In this document: in pieces, positions 35,801-46,434 of the stretch
Numbering within the stretch: position 1 is the first letter of the stretch
How the letters are laid out: each line of letters opens with the position of its first letter
Source of the DNA: Homarus americanus
Taxonomy: Eukaryota > Arthropoda > Malacostraca > Decapoda > Nephropidae
Length of the DNA stretch: 64,000 bases
Assembly (NCBI RefSeq): GCF_018991925.1
Contig: NW_024737068.1
Span: forward strand, 5,287,908 to 5,351,907
Reading direction: 5' to 3'
Translations under genes and position numbers: made by a program
Notes under the pieces: generated by a model
Seen by the model: only the letters and a program-made list of their open reading frames with translations
Databases searched by the model: none
Told to the model about the DNA's origin: nothing

Positions 35801-36541
35801 CTGAACAACTGGGCCAGCACAACACAAACTGAACTAACTGGAATCTACTTAGCCACAGACTACCTCAAAGAAAATGGAGGTGGGGTGATATTCTGTGACT
35901 CTCAAAGTGCTTTGAAATCAATGAACAGCCCGTCAGGTTCTATGTCTAAAGTTGCATGTGATATTAAAAGGAATGTGATAACTGCCAATGAGAACAACTT
36001 TCGTATCGAATTTGTGTGGATTCCGTCCCATGTTGGAATCAGGTATCATGACCGTGCTGATAGACTGGCCAATGAGGCATGTAAGAAAGAAAATGTTGAC
36101 CGCGACCTTGGTCTGTCCAATGCCGTAATTAAAAACATTCAAGTCAGAATCATGAACTCTGATCTAGAAGAAGTGAGAAATGCAGAGAGACCTGACAGTT
36201 GTAGCATTAGTAAATATGACAAATTTTGTAACAAGAGGTACCGGTATGGCCAGCATAAGGACAGAACCAGACAATGTGATGTAGTCGTGGCCAGAATTAG
36301 GCTAGGATACAGACACATCTGGCAAGTTAGTAACGCTGTACCCATACCGGAACACTCAGCATGTAAACTTTGTGATAAACCTTTAAAGCATACACTTGAA
36401 CACTATATTATTGAATGTGACACTGTCAAAGACTTCAGGCCACCTGACTTACTGTATCTTGAACTATGTAATTACTTCATTGAATCAGGTGTGCTTGAGG
36501 ACATTCTTGCTGTTTATCCCAAATTTGCTAGCCCACACTGA
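32837..36541 (+). CDS. LINE ORF2: endonuclease, reverse transcriptase, RNase H
   Basis: Open frame of over 1,200 codons. The apurinic-type endonuclease shows FISWNIRSV, LQEP, GDFNSRH (near residue 134), RLDYVIG and SDHYAI (near 204), numbering from 32870. RT shows YGFMPGRSTQ, AFIDLKSAFD, GTPQGGVLSPMLFN and the catalytic CYADDICI near 653. RNase H shows FTDGS near 947, TQTELTGI, FCDSQSAL near 1010 and HVGIRYHDRADRLAN. A Cys/His motif (CKLCDKPLKHTLEHYIIEC) closes the protein. There is no AUG before the endonuclease: the frame opens after the stop at 32834-32836, overlaps ORF1 by 46 bp in the -1 frame, and begins with GTG-type codons only. Expression by frameshift or reinitiation is therefore inferred. 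All catalytic residues seem present. Confidence 0.93.
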   Translation, partial: SQRATLYVKYKVGKVTRTLRFISWNIRSVNRRINDLQWFVKVFDIDVIGLQEPYTSSTQKKVAPRIAGFTAYNSGAGSGLLTYVKNGLVCKWIKTHNDESIHYQQFTVKTANSQFSLYNIYVRCNELRADVLPKPSGNNAMLCMGDFNSRHTVHGDVQCNSNGRVFVNYINNHNITVYDTDKVTHLMGGRLDYVIGYNLVDSNVKAKVISDYLVSDHYAILTEYTVADVKCEPHPKLRINIPDNLKLHFKAYIHRWYAGYTPGSVDEFCCDLVNVITTYYTTWVKSRRKGGSTKPPLWTHDPILTKEGENVKQLANTYKQNKTSDNLLAFLKANREFRELKGQVRNTYWEQFLQGINRTTTLAEMWKKIRAITKSPTPVQLHHSPAEYADMLLDQWSSVSRITSLPPDIQQYLNTSHINRGFNIEIACSSPDLTDQFPITHHELTTALMKGESSSPGEDGITYNTLRLLNEIPNHPLLDLYQMSLTQGILPKTWTHGNIVPIPKANSPNFRPISLTSCMCKVLERVVLNRLMFQVKDKLAPNLYGFMPGRSTQTCFAEYLVHSKDKTQTAFIDLKSAFDVANRDIILEQLANFGIQGNLLTWIKGYLSNRYASVLFRGVKSTRMRSFELGTPQGGVLSPMLFNILMHKLIADIPVQPNEAVICYADDICIMTQTKLRLQALLDVFARRTVECGLIISVDKTRVLNPRPAHPLPLDYNINSMPLELCSSYKYLGICVNDANFVSNLRDKLMQRIKPLRTLVGKGYGINITYARTFYLHFIRSVVDYHALHLVTIPPKQLNSLEVVQNEAMRIILGCPKSTRIVNMRKELGLPSLSERIALLNTMFCVKVLKNNSSQTTTQTELMFYLSNPDHLANLSQKTLFGAWLHKSVADLLKLNVPITPDEPINAIPPWLDISVPINYTPVGSKQMLNTDVVRCVTLETINRHIESIKSNECYAFTDGSVQTNTGRTGCAIVIYKEKEMIVSNKQRLNNWASTTQTELTGIYLATDYLKENGGGVIFCDSQSALKSMNSPSGSMSKVACDIKRNVITANENNFRIEFVWIPSHVGIRYHDRADRLANEACKKENVDRDLGLSNAVIKNIQVRIMNSDLEEVRNAERPDSCSISKYDKFCNKRYRYGQHKDRTRQCDVVVARIRLGYRHIWQVSNAVPIPEHSACKLCDKPLKHTLEHYIIECDTVKDFRPPDLLYLELCNYFIESGVLEDILAVYPKFASPH

Positions 36542-37155
36542 TTAGTCTTCAATTAGAATATGACTCCAATGTATGTGATCCACTGACCCATATATGCTGC
36601 TGGTGAATGTGATGTATTTCCTTCTTTGTGTACGAACCTCTGTCCTGCGTGGCAGTGAACAGTGGCATTACCCACATGAATCTGACCTATATATAGTGTC
36701 AATGAATATGATGCATTCTTTGTGTACGAACCTCTGTCCTGTATGGCAGTGAAAAGTGACATTACCCACATGAATCTGACCGACGTATATGTATGTATGT
36801 GTGCGTGTGTGCATGTATATGTACGTGTACATGTATATGTGTATGTATATACGTATATGTATGTATATATGTGTGTGTGTGTGTTTACATATATGTATAT
36901 GTACTGTCAATGAATATGATGCAACTCTTTGTGTACGAACCTCTGTCCTGCATGGCAGTGAACAGTGACATTATCCATATGAATCTGACCTATATACATT
37001 TATAGTTGTTAATGAATATGATGTATTTCTTTGTGTGTGAACCTCTGTCCTGCGTGACAGTGAGAAGTGATACCACCCTCAGTGTCAAGACCTGACTGAA
37101 TTACTCGGAATAGGCAAACTGTACTACAAGCTCTGCCAATAAATTTGTTAAACTA
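36542..37155 (+). other. LINE 3' UTR with four tandem repeats
   Basis: Four copies of an approximately 95-100 bp unit built on TTTGTGTACGAACCTCTGTC and ACATGAATCTGACC: about 36603-36700, 36701-36784, 36910-37010 and 37011-37090. A TG/TA-rich microsatellite (36785-36905) separates copies 2 and 3. The putative polyadenylation signal is at 37138-37143. Such repeats can arise from slippage during target-primed reverse transcription. Confidence 0.75.
36785..36905. repeat. Degenerate TG/TA microsatellite
   Basis: Alternating purine-pyrimidine sequence (TATGTATGTGTGCG and onward) within the LINE 3' UTR. Confidence 0.85.
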
Positions 37156-38578
37156 AGCGTCATCCCTGTTTGTGTACTGTAGAACCTGGCAAGCCTAGTC
37201 TCTCTGATCAGCAGCGCCCGACTGTATATTGAACCACGTAAGTGAGGGAACCCTGGATGTTTGGGAAGGACGGTGGTATCTGTAAGAGGTTGGAAAGATA
37301 TTGGGATGCTGACTAGGCAGGTCATCAGAAAGGACCTTGTGTGGAGAGAGAATATACTAGCGTTTTTTACTGAGGGGGTTGAGAGTCGCCATGCTCCCTC
37401 CTGCTGGGCTAAGTCACGCTAGGGAACACCATTGATATTTTTTTTATAGGGATGTAAAAAATAAACAAATACTCATGATTTCAAAACCTTAGGGGAGTAT
37501 AAACTATTTTTTTTTCGACAATATGAACTGATGTATATACACTACAATATATAAACAACATGAAGAGATAAATGATGTAAATTATGAGTGAATATATGCG
37601 AACACCATCAGTAGTCACCTTACATAACTTAACCAAATTTCACAATATTCAAACTAATTTCCGTGGTATTGTAACAATATTAACAAAAGGTTCATCTTTA
37701 AACCACATGCCATTTACAAACTCAGGTCTATCTACAAAGGCATATAGAAAAACCATAGAAGTTTGAGTACCAATAGAATGACATCCTTTTACATATTAAC
37801 CGCACTTCGTATAACAAGATAAAAAGATAAACATAAGAGTTACTACACTAAAACATCCTTCTTACATCTCTTTATATTCAAGTCTACCGTAACATAAATA
37901 TTGTATAAACTACTTTGACCCACCAGCTATTGTCTCCCTGTTACCTAATATTTCCATCAACATGAGGTTCCACAATAACTAAATATACGGCTATCGTAGT
38001 TTTTGAGTCCCTGAAAACAATTAATATAGATATAGTAAGATGACAAACTTAGGTACATTCCCCTTCACCAATGCGTTTACAGGAGCTCGTCATATAAACT
38101 TAACACAAATCGTTATCTTTGACACATTTGTTTTAATATTGATTTAATTTGATTCAATGGTATGTTTACTATTGCGAGTTACCTTTCTGTCGAATGTAAA
38201 CAAACACAGCACTGCCACACTGCACAAAACCTGACAAGCCCATGTAAACGCACTAGTGAAGGGGACCGTACCACTCAGCAGTACATAAGCGAACAATATT
38301 CCTCGCAACTGAGATACAAATGGCCTTGGTGACAGTAAATTCTCCGCCGGACGTTCTACCGCTTGTGTGAGCTATGGGCCACGAATATTTTAGTCACATA
38401 ATACACCAAACCTTAGAAATAAAACAGCTCTTCCTGCCATCATTTACCCTCCCTCTCTCACGCCGGAATATTATTTAGCGTTTATTTTGTTTACCATTGT
38501 TTTAAAGAGACTGATAATTATTCTGTATTATTGTATGTTCCTTTGTCTGAGTCTACCCTGTGATGTTACTTTGTCCAG
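37156..38578. other. Gene-free sequence
   Basis: AT-rich. No gene or repeat recognised beyond the LINE end. Confidence 0.5.
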
Positions 38579-39703
38579 TACAGTGAAACCTCCATATAAC
38601 GGACTTCTCTCCTTTGTAATCCGTTAGATGGCAGTTTCACATCTAATGGACCTTCGGTATAACAGACGTCCTCTCCATATAATCCGCTAAATAGAGGATC
38701 TCATTGTAGTCATTTCCCCTATATAGAAAAATTTTTACCCTCTAAATTAAAATAATAATATCTGATGCTTATACCAGAATAACTTGTAGTATATAACGTT
38801 TATGATACCTGGGATGGGAGATGATAAGAGTTTACAGTTTGATATAAAGTTCATAAGAGGAAGAATCCATGACACGTTGAAGCAATAAGTTTTAACGATA
38901 ATAACTATGACCAAATCATGTCGGTCAAAGAGGTGTTATGACAGACAGACAGACAGACATCAAGCTTTTCAAAATGCTGTTTGTTGTCCACCCGGCATTA
39001 CTGGTATCAATATTACAGTGAATATTTCGTAATATCTGCAACATAAGAGGAGTGATATAAACGTGCTTAAAATGAAATGAAAGGAAGAGGGAGTTTCTGA
39101 TCATTATTTGGTAGATATTTTGTAGATATTTTATATATTTTGTAGATATTTTTAGATGTGAGAAACTAACTTAAAAAAATACTAAAAGATGTAAAAATAA
39201 AAAATAAAAATATTATAAAAAAAGCCGACAACCTGACGAAACATAATCTGACTGAAACTTGGAAAGAAAAAATCCTTAATTGCTCACAGGTAAGTTGTGA
39301 GTATAGAGTATTGGGATATTAATGAGTGATGACCTGGAACACACAGCTTAGGTAAAAATAAACAATAGATAAGGAGAGGGAATGGAGGAATAAAATAATG
39401 CTAATAACGAAAAGAGAAGATAATAATACGTGATAATTGTAAATAAGAGAGATGAAAAAGAATTGTTAAGTCAAAAATTAGAAATAATATGAATGGTGAA
39501 AGACTGAAGAACTAGAGGATTGAAGATGGAATAAAACTAGTCATAAGGTCTTTAAAGTAGAGGAAACTAAACAGTGTAATGGAATAAAGAATTGAAATAC
39601 AGATGACTGTTAGAAATGAAAAATGGAATTTATTGTAGAATAAGGTGTGAGGTAAAGAAAGATAGTAAGAAAACTCTGGACATAAATACTAAAAAGGTAA
39701 CAG

Positions 39704-39704
<1 letters not shown>

Positions 39705-39769
<65 letters not shown>

Positions 39770-39781
39770 CACACACACACC
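39705..39781. repeat. (CA)n microsatellite
   Basis: About 77 bp of CA with one CAAA interruption, inside the pogo-like element. Confidence 0.97.
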
Positions 39782-40014
39782 ACCGTTTAAATCACGTTAT
39801 ATACATCACACATTACCTAAAACACTACATGGGTTCCCAAACACAATATCCTGCTTCCACAACTGAACTAGACAGGCCGTTAATGTGTTCTGTCGTCTCC
39901 GGCAGTACAAGAAGAGGTTCTCCCCATTACAACTAAGTGTGCTGTTCCTCTCTGTGTTTTAACCCGTCCCTTTCCTCCTTTCCCTCTCCCCGGGTGTCGT
40001 AAACAAAATGAAGA

Positions 40015-40110
40015 ATACATACATACATACATACATACATACATACATACATACATACATACATACATACATACATACATACATACATACATACATACAT
40101 ACATACATAC
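40015..40110. repeat. (ACAT)n microsatellite
   Basis: About 24 units of ATAC/ACAT, inside the pogo-like element near its right end. Confidence 0.97.
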
Positions 40111-40425
40111 AATAGAGATGACAATCCATTATATCAAGGGTCTATTAGATGTGTAACCTTCCATCTAACGGATTATATGGAGAAGAAATTCTGTTACATG
40201 GAGGTTAAACTGTAGTAGAGACTAATGGAAAAAAATACCCATTACTGCCTTGATTTTCTTGAGGTGATGAGGAGACTTTTAATTCTTACTGTGTTTTTAA
40301 GTTAAGTCTTACTGATATTATAAACACACGCACTTACTGTATATATACAATGGCAGAGTTGACAAATATTAAAACTATATCTCTATGGCTGGTGTTAGTT
40401 TTGAAAAAAATATATAGAATGTGAC

Positions 40426-40450
40426 GTGTGTGTGTGTGTGTGTGTGTGTG
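40426..40450. repeat. (GT)n microsatellite
   Basis: Short GT run of about 25 bp. Confidence 0.9.
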
Positions 40451-40529
40451 GAACTGTCAACTTTAATCCTTTTTGGCTCCATAGAGGAATGCAATTAAAG
40501 ATCCATTAGCTCATATTAGCCTGAAACAT

Positions 40530-41036
40530 GACACAACTATTGACTTTTGGAGCCTGACACAACAGCTGGTTCCTGACACAAATTATATTTTGTTCCTGAC
40601 ACAAAGAGCTGATTCCTGATACAAATGACCTATAGCTCCCGAGACAAATAACATATTCCTTCTGAGACAAATTACCTATTGCGCCTGACAAATAACCTAT
40701 TGCATCTGACACAAATTACCTCTTGCGCTTGGCACAAATTACCTATTGCACCTGACACAAATTACCTATTGCATCTGACACAAATTACCTATTGCACCTG
40801 ACACAAATTACCTATTGCGCCTGACACAAATTACCTATTGCACCTGACACAAATTACCTATTGCGCCTGACACAAATTACCTATTGCACCTGAAGCAAAT
40901 TACCTATTGCACCTGACACAAATTACCTATTGCTCCTGACACAAATTACCTATTGCGCCTGACACAAATTACCTATTGCTCCTGACACAAATTACCTATT
41001 GCGCCTGACATAAATTACCTATTGCTCCTGACACAA
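40530..41036. repeat. 23-bp minisatellite
   Basis: About 22 copies of CCTGACACAAATTACCTATTGCA/G. Copies before about 40720 are more diverged than those after. The variable base after TTGC tends to alternate (GCA/GCG, then GCT/GCG), suggesting two-unit duplications. Spacing of 23 bp was measured directly (40741 to 40764). Confidence 0.93.
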
Positions 41037-42279
41037 CTACTAAACACAGACCTCAACATAAGAAATTAACAACGTGATCTAACCATATTGTAATGCTGGA
41101 TATAACTCCTATGTATTTCCTATGGTCTTCAAAACATTAGGGGCATCAAGGTGATCACATACACATACAAGAATGTTTTCCTAGAGACTTAAAATACCTG
41201 TTGACAACGATAGGAGAGTTGCTGAGTAATTTGTTGACATAAGCTGCCGTTTGGTGGTGAATTAGCAAATTGAGTTGTAAATGACCCTAAGATTGGTAGT
41301 AACTGCAGTCATATACTTGTCAATACAACTAATGGTGACACACATTTTTCTTTACGTTAAACCTAATCTAATACTTCGACTGAAAATATAAACAAATTCT
41401 CAGATAAATTAAGATAATCCTATAAAATTAACTAAATATATTACGTAAATCTCCCTAATTTGTTAATTTATTTATACCCACAAACCAAACCCTATACAAT
41501 TATCCAAATATTTCACTTCACAATATCGTCTATGGCTGTAAATCATCCTAATTCTACATTAAACATCGACACTGCAAGATTCAGTAACATTCTGTAGATT
41601 CCCGGATATTACTTTAATTTTCCAGTGTATAAATCCCCTTCTGACTAGGAATCACATTAATCTATGAATCAATCCCAATTTTAAACAATAAATAATAATA
41701 AATTGGCGTTCAAAATTCACTTGCTGGTCCGTGTGAAATCCTACTAATCCTCTCGCTGACATGATCCCGGCTTAAAGTCTCGTATACATCACGGTAAAAC
41801 GTTAATGTTGGTGATTTTTTTCCTCACTCACGTGTTAATAGAGTTTAAGGTCTTCAATGAAAAAATGGTTTAATATTTAACTCATTCTATTACTGAAACA
41901 GATATATATATATAGATGTGAATAAATTAGGTCAGTAATATGGCCATTGGAAGAAAATAAATTTCTTATAATTTTTTTTACATAGGATAAAATTCATCAC
42001 AGGTCTGAATATTTATTTATTTTTATTACGTCTAATGGTGTCAGTTTAATGTCAATTAACTTCCTCTGACTAAGACAGACTATTGACATATTGTACCGAT
42101 ACGTTAGTGTGGAATTTAACACTTATTGATCTACTGCAGTCTTTAGAAATGATATTATGCGTGTTTATTTGTCTGTGTATAGAAAATATTTGAGGATATT
42201 AATATAGATTGAATAAAATTGCGTTTATAGTGTATAGGACAACGTAGTCTTAAGTCAATAAAAAGTTTGCTTCTGTTAT
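41037..42279. other. Gene-free AT-rich sequence
   Basis: Nothing recognised. Confidence 0.5.
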
Positions 42280-43340
42280 ATTAGACGCCCTTATCTCCGA
42301 GCCTGTTTAGACGCCCTTACCTCCGAGCCTGTTGAGATGCTCTTATCTACGAACCTGTTGAGATGCTCTTATCTACGAACCTGTTAAGATGCCCTTATCT
42401 CCGAGCCTGTTTAGACGCCCTTATCTCCGAGCCTGTTGAGATGCTCTTATCTACGAACCTGTTGAGATGCTCTTATCTACGAACCTGTTAAGACGCCCTT
42501 ATCTCCGAACCTGTTAGACGACGAGCATGTAGACTTTATCTCCTAACCTGTTAAGACGCCCTTATCTCCGAACCTGTTTAGACGCCCTTATCTCCGAACC
42601 TGTTGAGATGCCCTTATCTACCTGTTAAGACGCCTGTTAAAGACGCCCTTATCTCCGAACCTGTTAGACGCCCTTATCTCCGGACCTCTGAGATTATTCC
42701 GAACCTGTTGAGATGCTCTCTAAGCCTGTTGAGATGCTCTTATCTACGAACCTGTGAGATGCTCTTATCTACGAACCCGTTAAGATGCCCTTATCTCCCT
42801 TGTTGTTTAGACGCCCTTATCTCCGAGCCTGTTGAGATGCTCTTATCTACGAACCTGTTGAGATGCCTTATCTACGAACCTGTTAAGACGCCCTTATCTC
42901 CGAACCCCTTATCTCCGAACCTGTTTAGACGCCCTTATCTCCGAACCTGCTGAGATGCTCTTATCTCCGAACCTGTTGAGATGCTCTTATCTCCGAACCT
43001 GTTGCAGATGCCATTCACGAGCCTGTTTAGACGCCTTATCTCCTGCCTGTTTAGACGCCCTTATCTCCGAACCTGTTAAGACGCCCTTATCTACGAACCT
43101 GTTTAGACGCCCTTATCTCCGAACCTGTTGAGATGCTCTTATCTACGAACCTGTTTAGACGCCCTTATCTCCGAACCTGTTGAGATGCTCTTATCTACGA
43201 ACCTGTTAAGACGCCCTTATCTCCGAACCTGTTAAGACGCCCTTATCTCCGAACCTGTTAAGACGCCCTTATCTCCGAACCTGTTAAGACGCCCTTATCT
43301 CCTAACCTGTTAAGATACTCTTATCTCCAAACCTGTTAAA
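42280..43340. repeat. 26-bp minisatellite, about 1.06 kb
   Basis: Around 40 copies of a 26-bp unit, TTATCTCCGAACCTGTTAAG plus ACGCCC. Two classes are mixed: GACGCCC...CTCC and GATGCTC...CTAC. Some copies are shortened. The open frame at 42603-42953 is wholly repeat-derived and is not a gene. Confidence 0.93.
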
Positions 43341-43605
43341 AAAAAGAATCCTCACTCTGAGATGCCGCATAAAAGAGCGCTACTTAAAAGGGCAATACAT
43401 CACAAGGTCTCATAATGGAAATCTTATAGGGCTCAGAGTTAGAGCTCCTTTGTAACCTGGTTCCCGCCTCTCATTTATTCTCTCTACACACGGAAATTCT
43501 GAGTTAAGGAATACTTATGACTAATAACTACGACTCCTTAAAAGTCTAAAAGGCATAATGTTTAAACAACGAAGTCTCAACCTCTGTCTAAAAAGTAATA
43601 ATAAC

Positions 43606-43648
<43 letters not shown>

Positions 43649-45104
43649 GCAATAATAATAATGATAACGGCCTTCGCTCTTACATTGTCATAAATATCAT
43701 TTTAGCGACTTGGAAAACCTCTAAATGCGCACAACCAGACCATGGCTAGACACAGAAAGGCCATAACACAGGTTTGGCAAGTATTCTCCGCACCTCCTGA
43801 GCTAAGAGGCTGAAATTGATCATATTTCGTACGTGACTGTGAATGATGATGCGTGGATATGGAAACTTCAGAAGTAACCATGATGTTCTTCTTGAACGGC
43901 GGGAGAGCAGCACCCTAACATGTTACAACACACGAAATCAGAGAAAACTAACCAATAAGATATAAAACCACTGTATAAAATAAGGGTCGGTGTTAAGTTG
44001 AAACATCTACCTCCATCACGACTTTTTTGAGAACATATTTACACCTATAACGACTGATGCACAATATCACAGACAACATAAATAACGCCATATGAAAATA
44101 CGATCAAATTTTATAATTTTTTTTACATGTTTAGAAAATAATTGATTACACCTGTAGCGATAACACGAGATGGAAAAAAAATCATAGTTGTTTCATTGAG
44201 TCGTAAAGGTTCAAACAGGTGGTGGTAAAGCAGACTAAAAATATACCCAGCTAATTATGAGAATGATATTAGCTAACTTGATTCGGGGCTAACGTAGTAT
44301 TTCATGGCTTGAGGCTTCTGTCACAAGGGTGTTTTAATGTCGCGTGACTTAATAATCAATAGAGTTCAATGGGACTTTTCACACTGACGTAGGCGACCAA
44401 AAAAAAAAGCTCGTGTGGAAGAGGTCCTAATCTGAACGCAGAGTAATAATAACAACACAGCCATAACCAACCTGTACTCAGCTAACCTATAGATAAGAAC
44501 AACCCTTCTTACGCTCCCTATCTACCCTGTACTCTACAATATCACCAACATTACTACACCCTCCCCGCCAGTTTACCAACAAGAGAGGCGGGTTACAATA
44601 ATTAGACAATCACAACTGAGGGGGAACTGAGATTATTGAACTCTGACATGACAAAGGCAATAAGAGACACATTTAGCCACAGGGGGGAAGACTAGGATCC
44701 TCAGTTGCTGGATATTTCGTTCAGTTTATATTCACTGTTTATTATCATGTTAATATCACGTTAATACAAGAAAAATAAAAGCTACGAATCAAACATACAG
44801 AAAAATGATGAAAATATCGTAAATTGTAATAGAAAACCAACACAGAGCCATTGTCCCTTTGTGAATGGTGTATTGTGTATGGTTCATTATGTTTACCCTA
44901 ACTGCAAATTCATAGACGATATTAACTCACAATTTATTTTAAGGAGGCATCAACAACAGTAACGACACGATGATAATACTGTGTGATCTATGTTAATGGG
45001 ATATTTATTTTAGTTTATTTTTCGGAACAGTTGGATGAATACTCTTTACTTCAGTGTACAAGGCGGGTTTTGGTTTGGTGCTGTAGCTGATTAACGTAAG
45101 GCAG
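43341..45104. other. Gene-free sequence
   Basis: Nothing recognised apart from the AAT microsatellite at 43596-43663. Confidence 0.5.
43596..43663. repeat. (AAT)n microsatellite
   Basis: About 68 bp of AAT with single interruptions. A poly-Asn frame runs through it. Confidence 0.95.
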
Positions 45105-45235
45105 TTAACCCTTTGAGTCCTAGTGAGGTAAATCATCGTCGCCAAAGGGTTAAGCCATTGGCGTTAAAGGGTTAAATCATAGTATCATCCTCCTCGAAGA
45201 GTTAAACAATCGTCCTCAAAGGGTTAAATGATTAT
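45105..45235. repeat. Short minisatellite related to 26035-26275 (opposite strand)
   Basis: Five copies around CAAAGGGTTAAATCAT with CGTC. The reverse complement matches the unit of the 26-kb array (GGTTTAACCCTTTG). Confidence 0.7.
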
Positions 45236-46189
45236 GAACAAATGAAAATAAATATAAATATAATATCCATTTTTGTAGCATGTTAAGGATTAGACTGTGA
45301 TGTACAACTATGGGTGTTGCTAACAGTGAAAGAAACCAGTTCTGCTTTGCTTACCCCAGATAACATGCAATAATTGGGAAGTTATTCGTGAAAAACAGAT
45401 CGTCAGAGATTATTTTACAGTGGAGAATAGAGAATGATTATTTCAAGACAGTGTTGTGGCCACGAGAAACTAAAGGTTAAAGTGTTCTGGGACGGGAGGA
45501 GCAGCTGGCCTCACAGTGAACAAAAACCTCTGAGAGAAACTAACTCCATCAAGCTGATATTTTCATGTATGACAGATTATTAATGTGGCCACAATTAAGC
45601 TGCAGTGTCGTTGTCCTTATTATCTGCTGTCATACATTTTCCCGATTTTTTATTAACAATTTAATTATGTCTCTCAGGAAACCAATTATCGAAGGTGCAT
45701 TAATTTTTGGTTAATCCATCCTCAGATTACCCAGTTCACAGATAAAACGACTTACTGAGTATAATAAAAAGTTGTGTTCTGTGTTTGCCTCTTGTCATCA
45801 ATATCTTGCTTATAGATTTCCCACCTACCTACAATGACGAATCACAGACCAAAAACACGCATCAATATCAGCCTAACTTGTATACATATTCTCTTTGTTT
45901 CTTTTCCCTGTCACTCTCTTCAACAAACGTGTGAAGGTTGGTCCTTACCTTCAGCTTAATGACAAGTGAGGACGAGGCGAGCAGTAAACCTGGTGGTGCA
46001 GCCTTCGTGTTGGGATAATTCAGGGACGTAACAGCTGACATCAACAACTTTGTTAGGTAATGGGAGGAGAGGAACCACGTCGGTGGGCTGAACTCACGAG
46101 GGACTGTTGGCGAGGAAGAAAATGGCGCGCGTGTGTGTGTGTCACTCTTTTTGGTTGAAGTTTGATCTCTGAGCGTATCTCCGTCGGGA
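45236..46189. other. Gene-free sequence
   Basis: No supported gene. Confidence 0.5.
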
Positions 46190-46350
46190 AGATTTTTGGT
46201 TCTTGCCTGAGCCACCCGAGGGTCCGTGGTCAAAAGTAATACCAAGGTGCACAACCTTGGGACCCATGTGTGTAAAGTTTCAGGTCTCTAACTGCTTCCG
46301 TTTTGGAGCTATGGTTGGAATAAACAGACAGACAGACACACACTCACACT
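46190..46350 (+). mobile_element. Candidate SINE/RTE-type 3' tail
   Basis: Contains GTGTGTAAAGTTTCAGGTCT, TCCGTTTTGGAGCTATGGTT and a GACAGACAGACA run at the 3' end. This layout is common in tRNA-derived SINEs and RTE LINE ends. No A/B promoter boxes were seen, so it is at best a truncated copy. Confidence 0.45.
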
Positions 46351-46384
46351 AACTGATTTGATTAATTACTTAGAGTGAAATTTT

Positions 46385-46401
46385 ACAACTACTACTATTA
46401 T

Positions 46402-46433
<32 letters not shown>

Positions 46434-46434
46434 T
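46385..46434. repeat. (ACT)n microsatellite
   Basis: About 50 bp of ACT with interruptions. Confidence 0.9.

Larger units (their letters stand above)
30721..37155 (+). mobile_element. Nearly full-length I-group non-LTR retrotransposon
   Basis: A LINE with a probable GC-richer 5' UTR (about 30721-31146), ORF1 (31147-32882), ORF2 (from about 32837 to 36541) and a 3' UTR with tandem repeats and AATAAA at 37138-37143. The combination of a zinc-knuckle ORF1 with apurinic-type endonuclease, RT, RNase H and a terminal Cys/His motif fits the I group (I, Nimb, LOA and relatives); I cannot settle the clade. Both outer borders are approximate: the 5' edge is set by the composition change, the 3' edge by the polyadenylation signal. 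I found no convincing target duplication. Confidence 0.85.
38581..40212. mobile_element. Non-autonomous pogo/Tigger-like DNA transposon
   Basis: 1,632 bp bounded by TA (38579-38580 and 40213-40214), the target duplication of Tc1/mariner-pogo elements. The left end starts CAGTGAAACCTCCATATAAC; the reverse complement of the right end starts CAGTTTAACCTCCATGTAAC. The inverted repeats run about 72 bp and both include ATAATCCGTTAGATGG-like and CACATCTAAT segments. A further related stretch lies at about 38654-38710. No transposase frame is present. The interior carries GACA (38938-38959), CA and ACAT microsatellites and a low-GC, A-rich stretch. Confidence 0.8.

Noticed and set aside
30717..37160. 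Target duplication of the I-group LINE (AACTAACG at 30717 versus AACTAAGCG at 37151)
   Set aside because: The match is short and imperfect, and neither border is independently known.
42603..42953. 116-codon ORF rich in Leu, Arg and Pro repeats
   Set aside because: Wholly inside the 26-bp minisatellite, which gives a periodic peptide by default.
40530..43340. Possible CRISPR array (regular 23- and 26-bp repeats)
   Set aside because: The units are head-to-tail with no unique spacers, and the context is eukaryotic. These are minisatellites.
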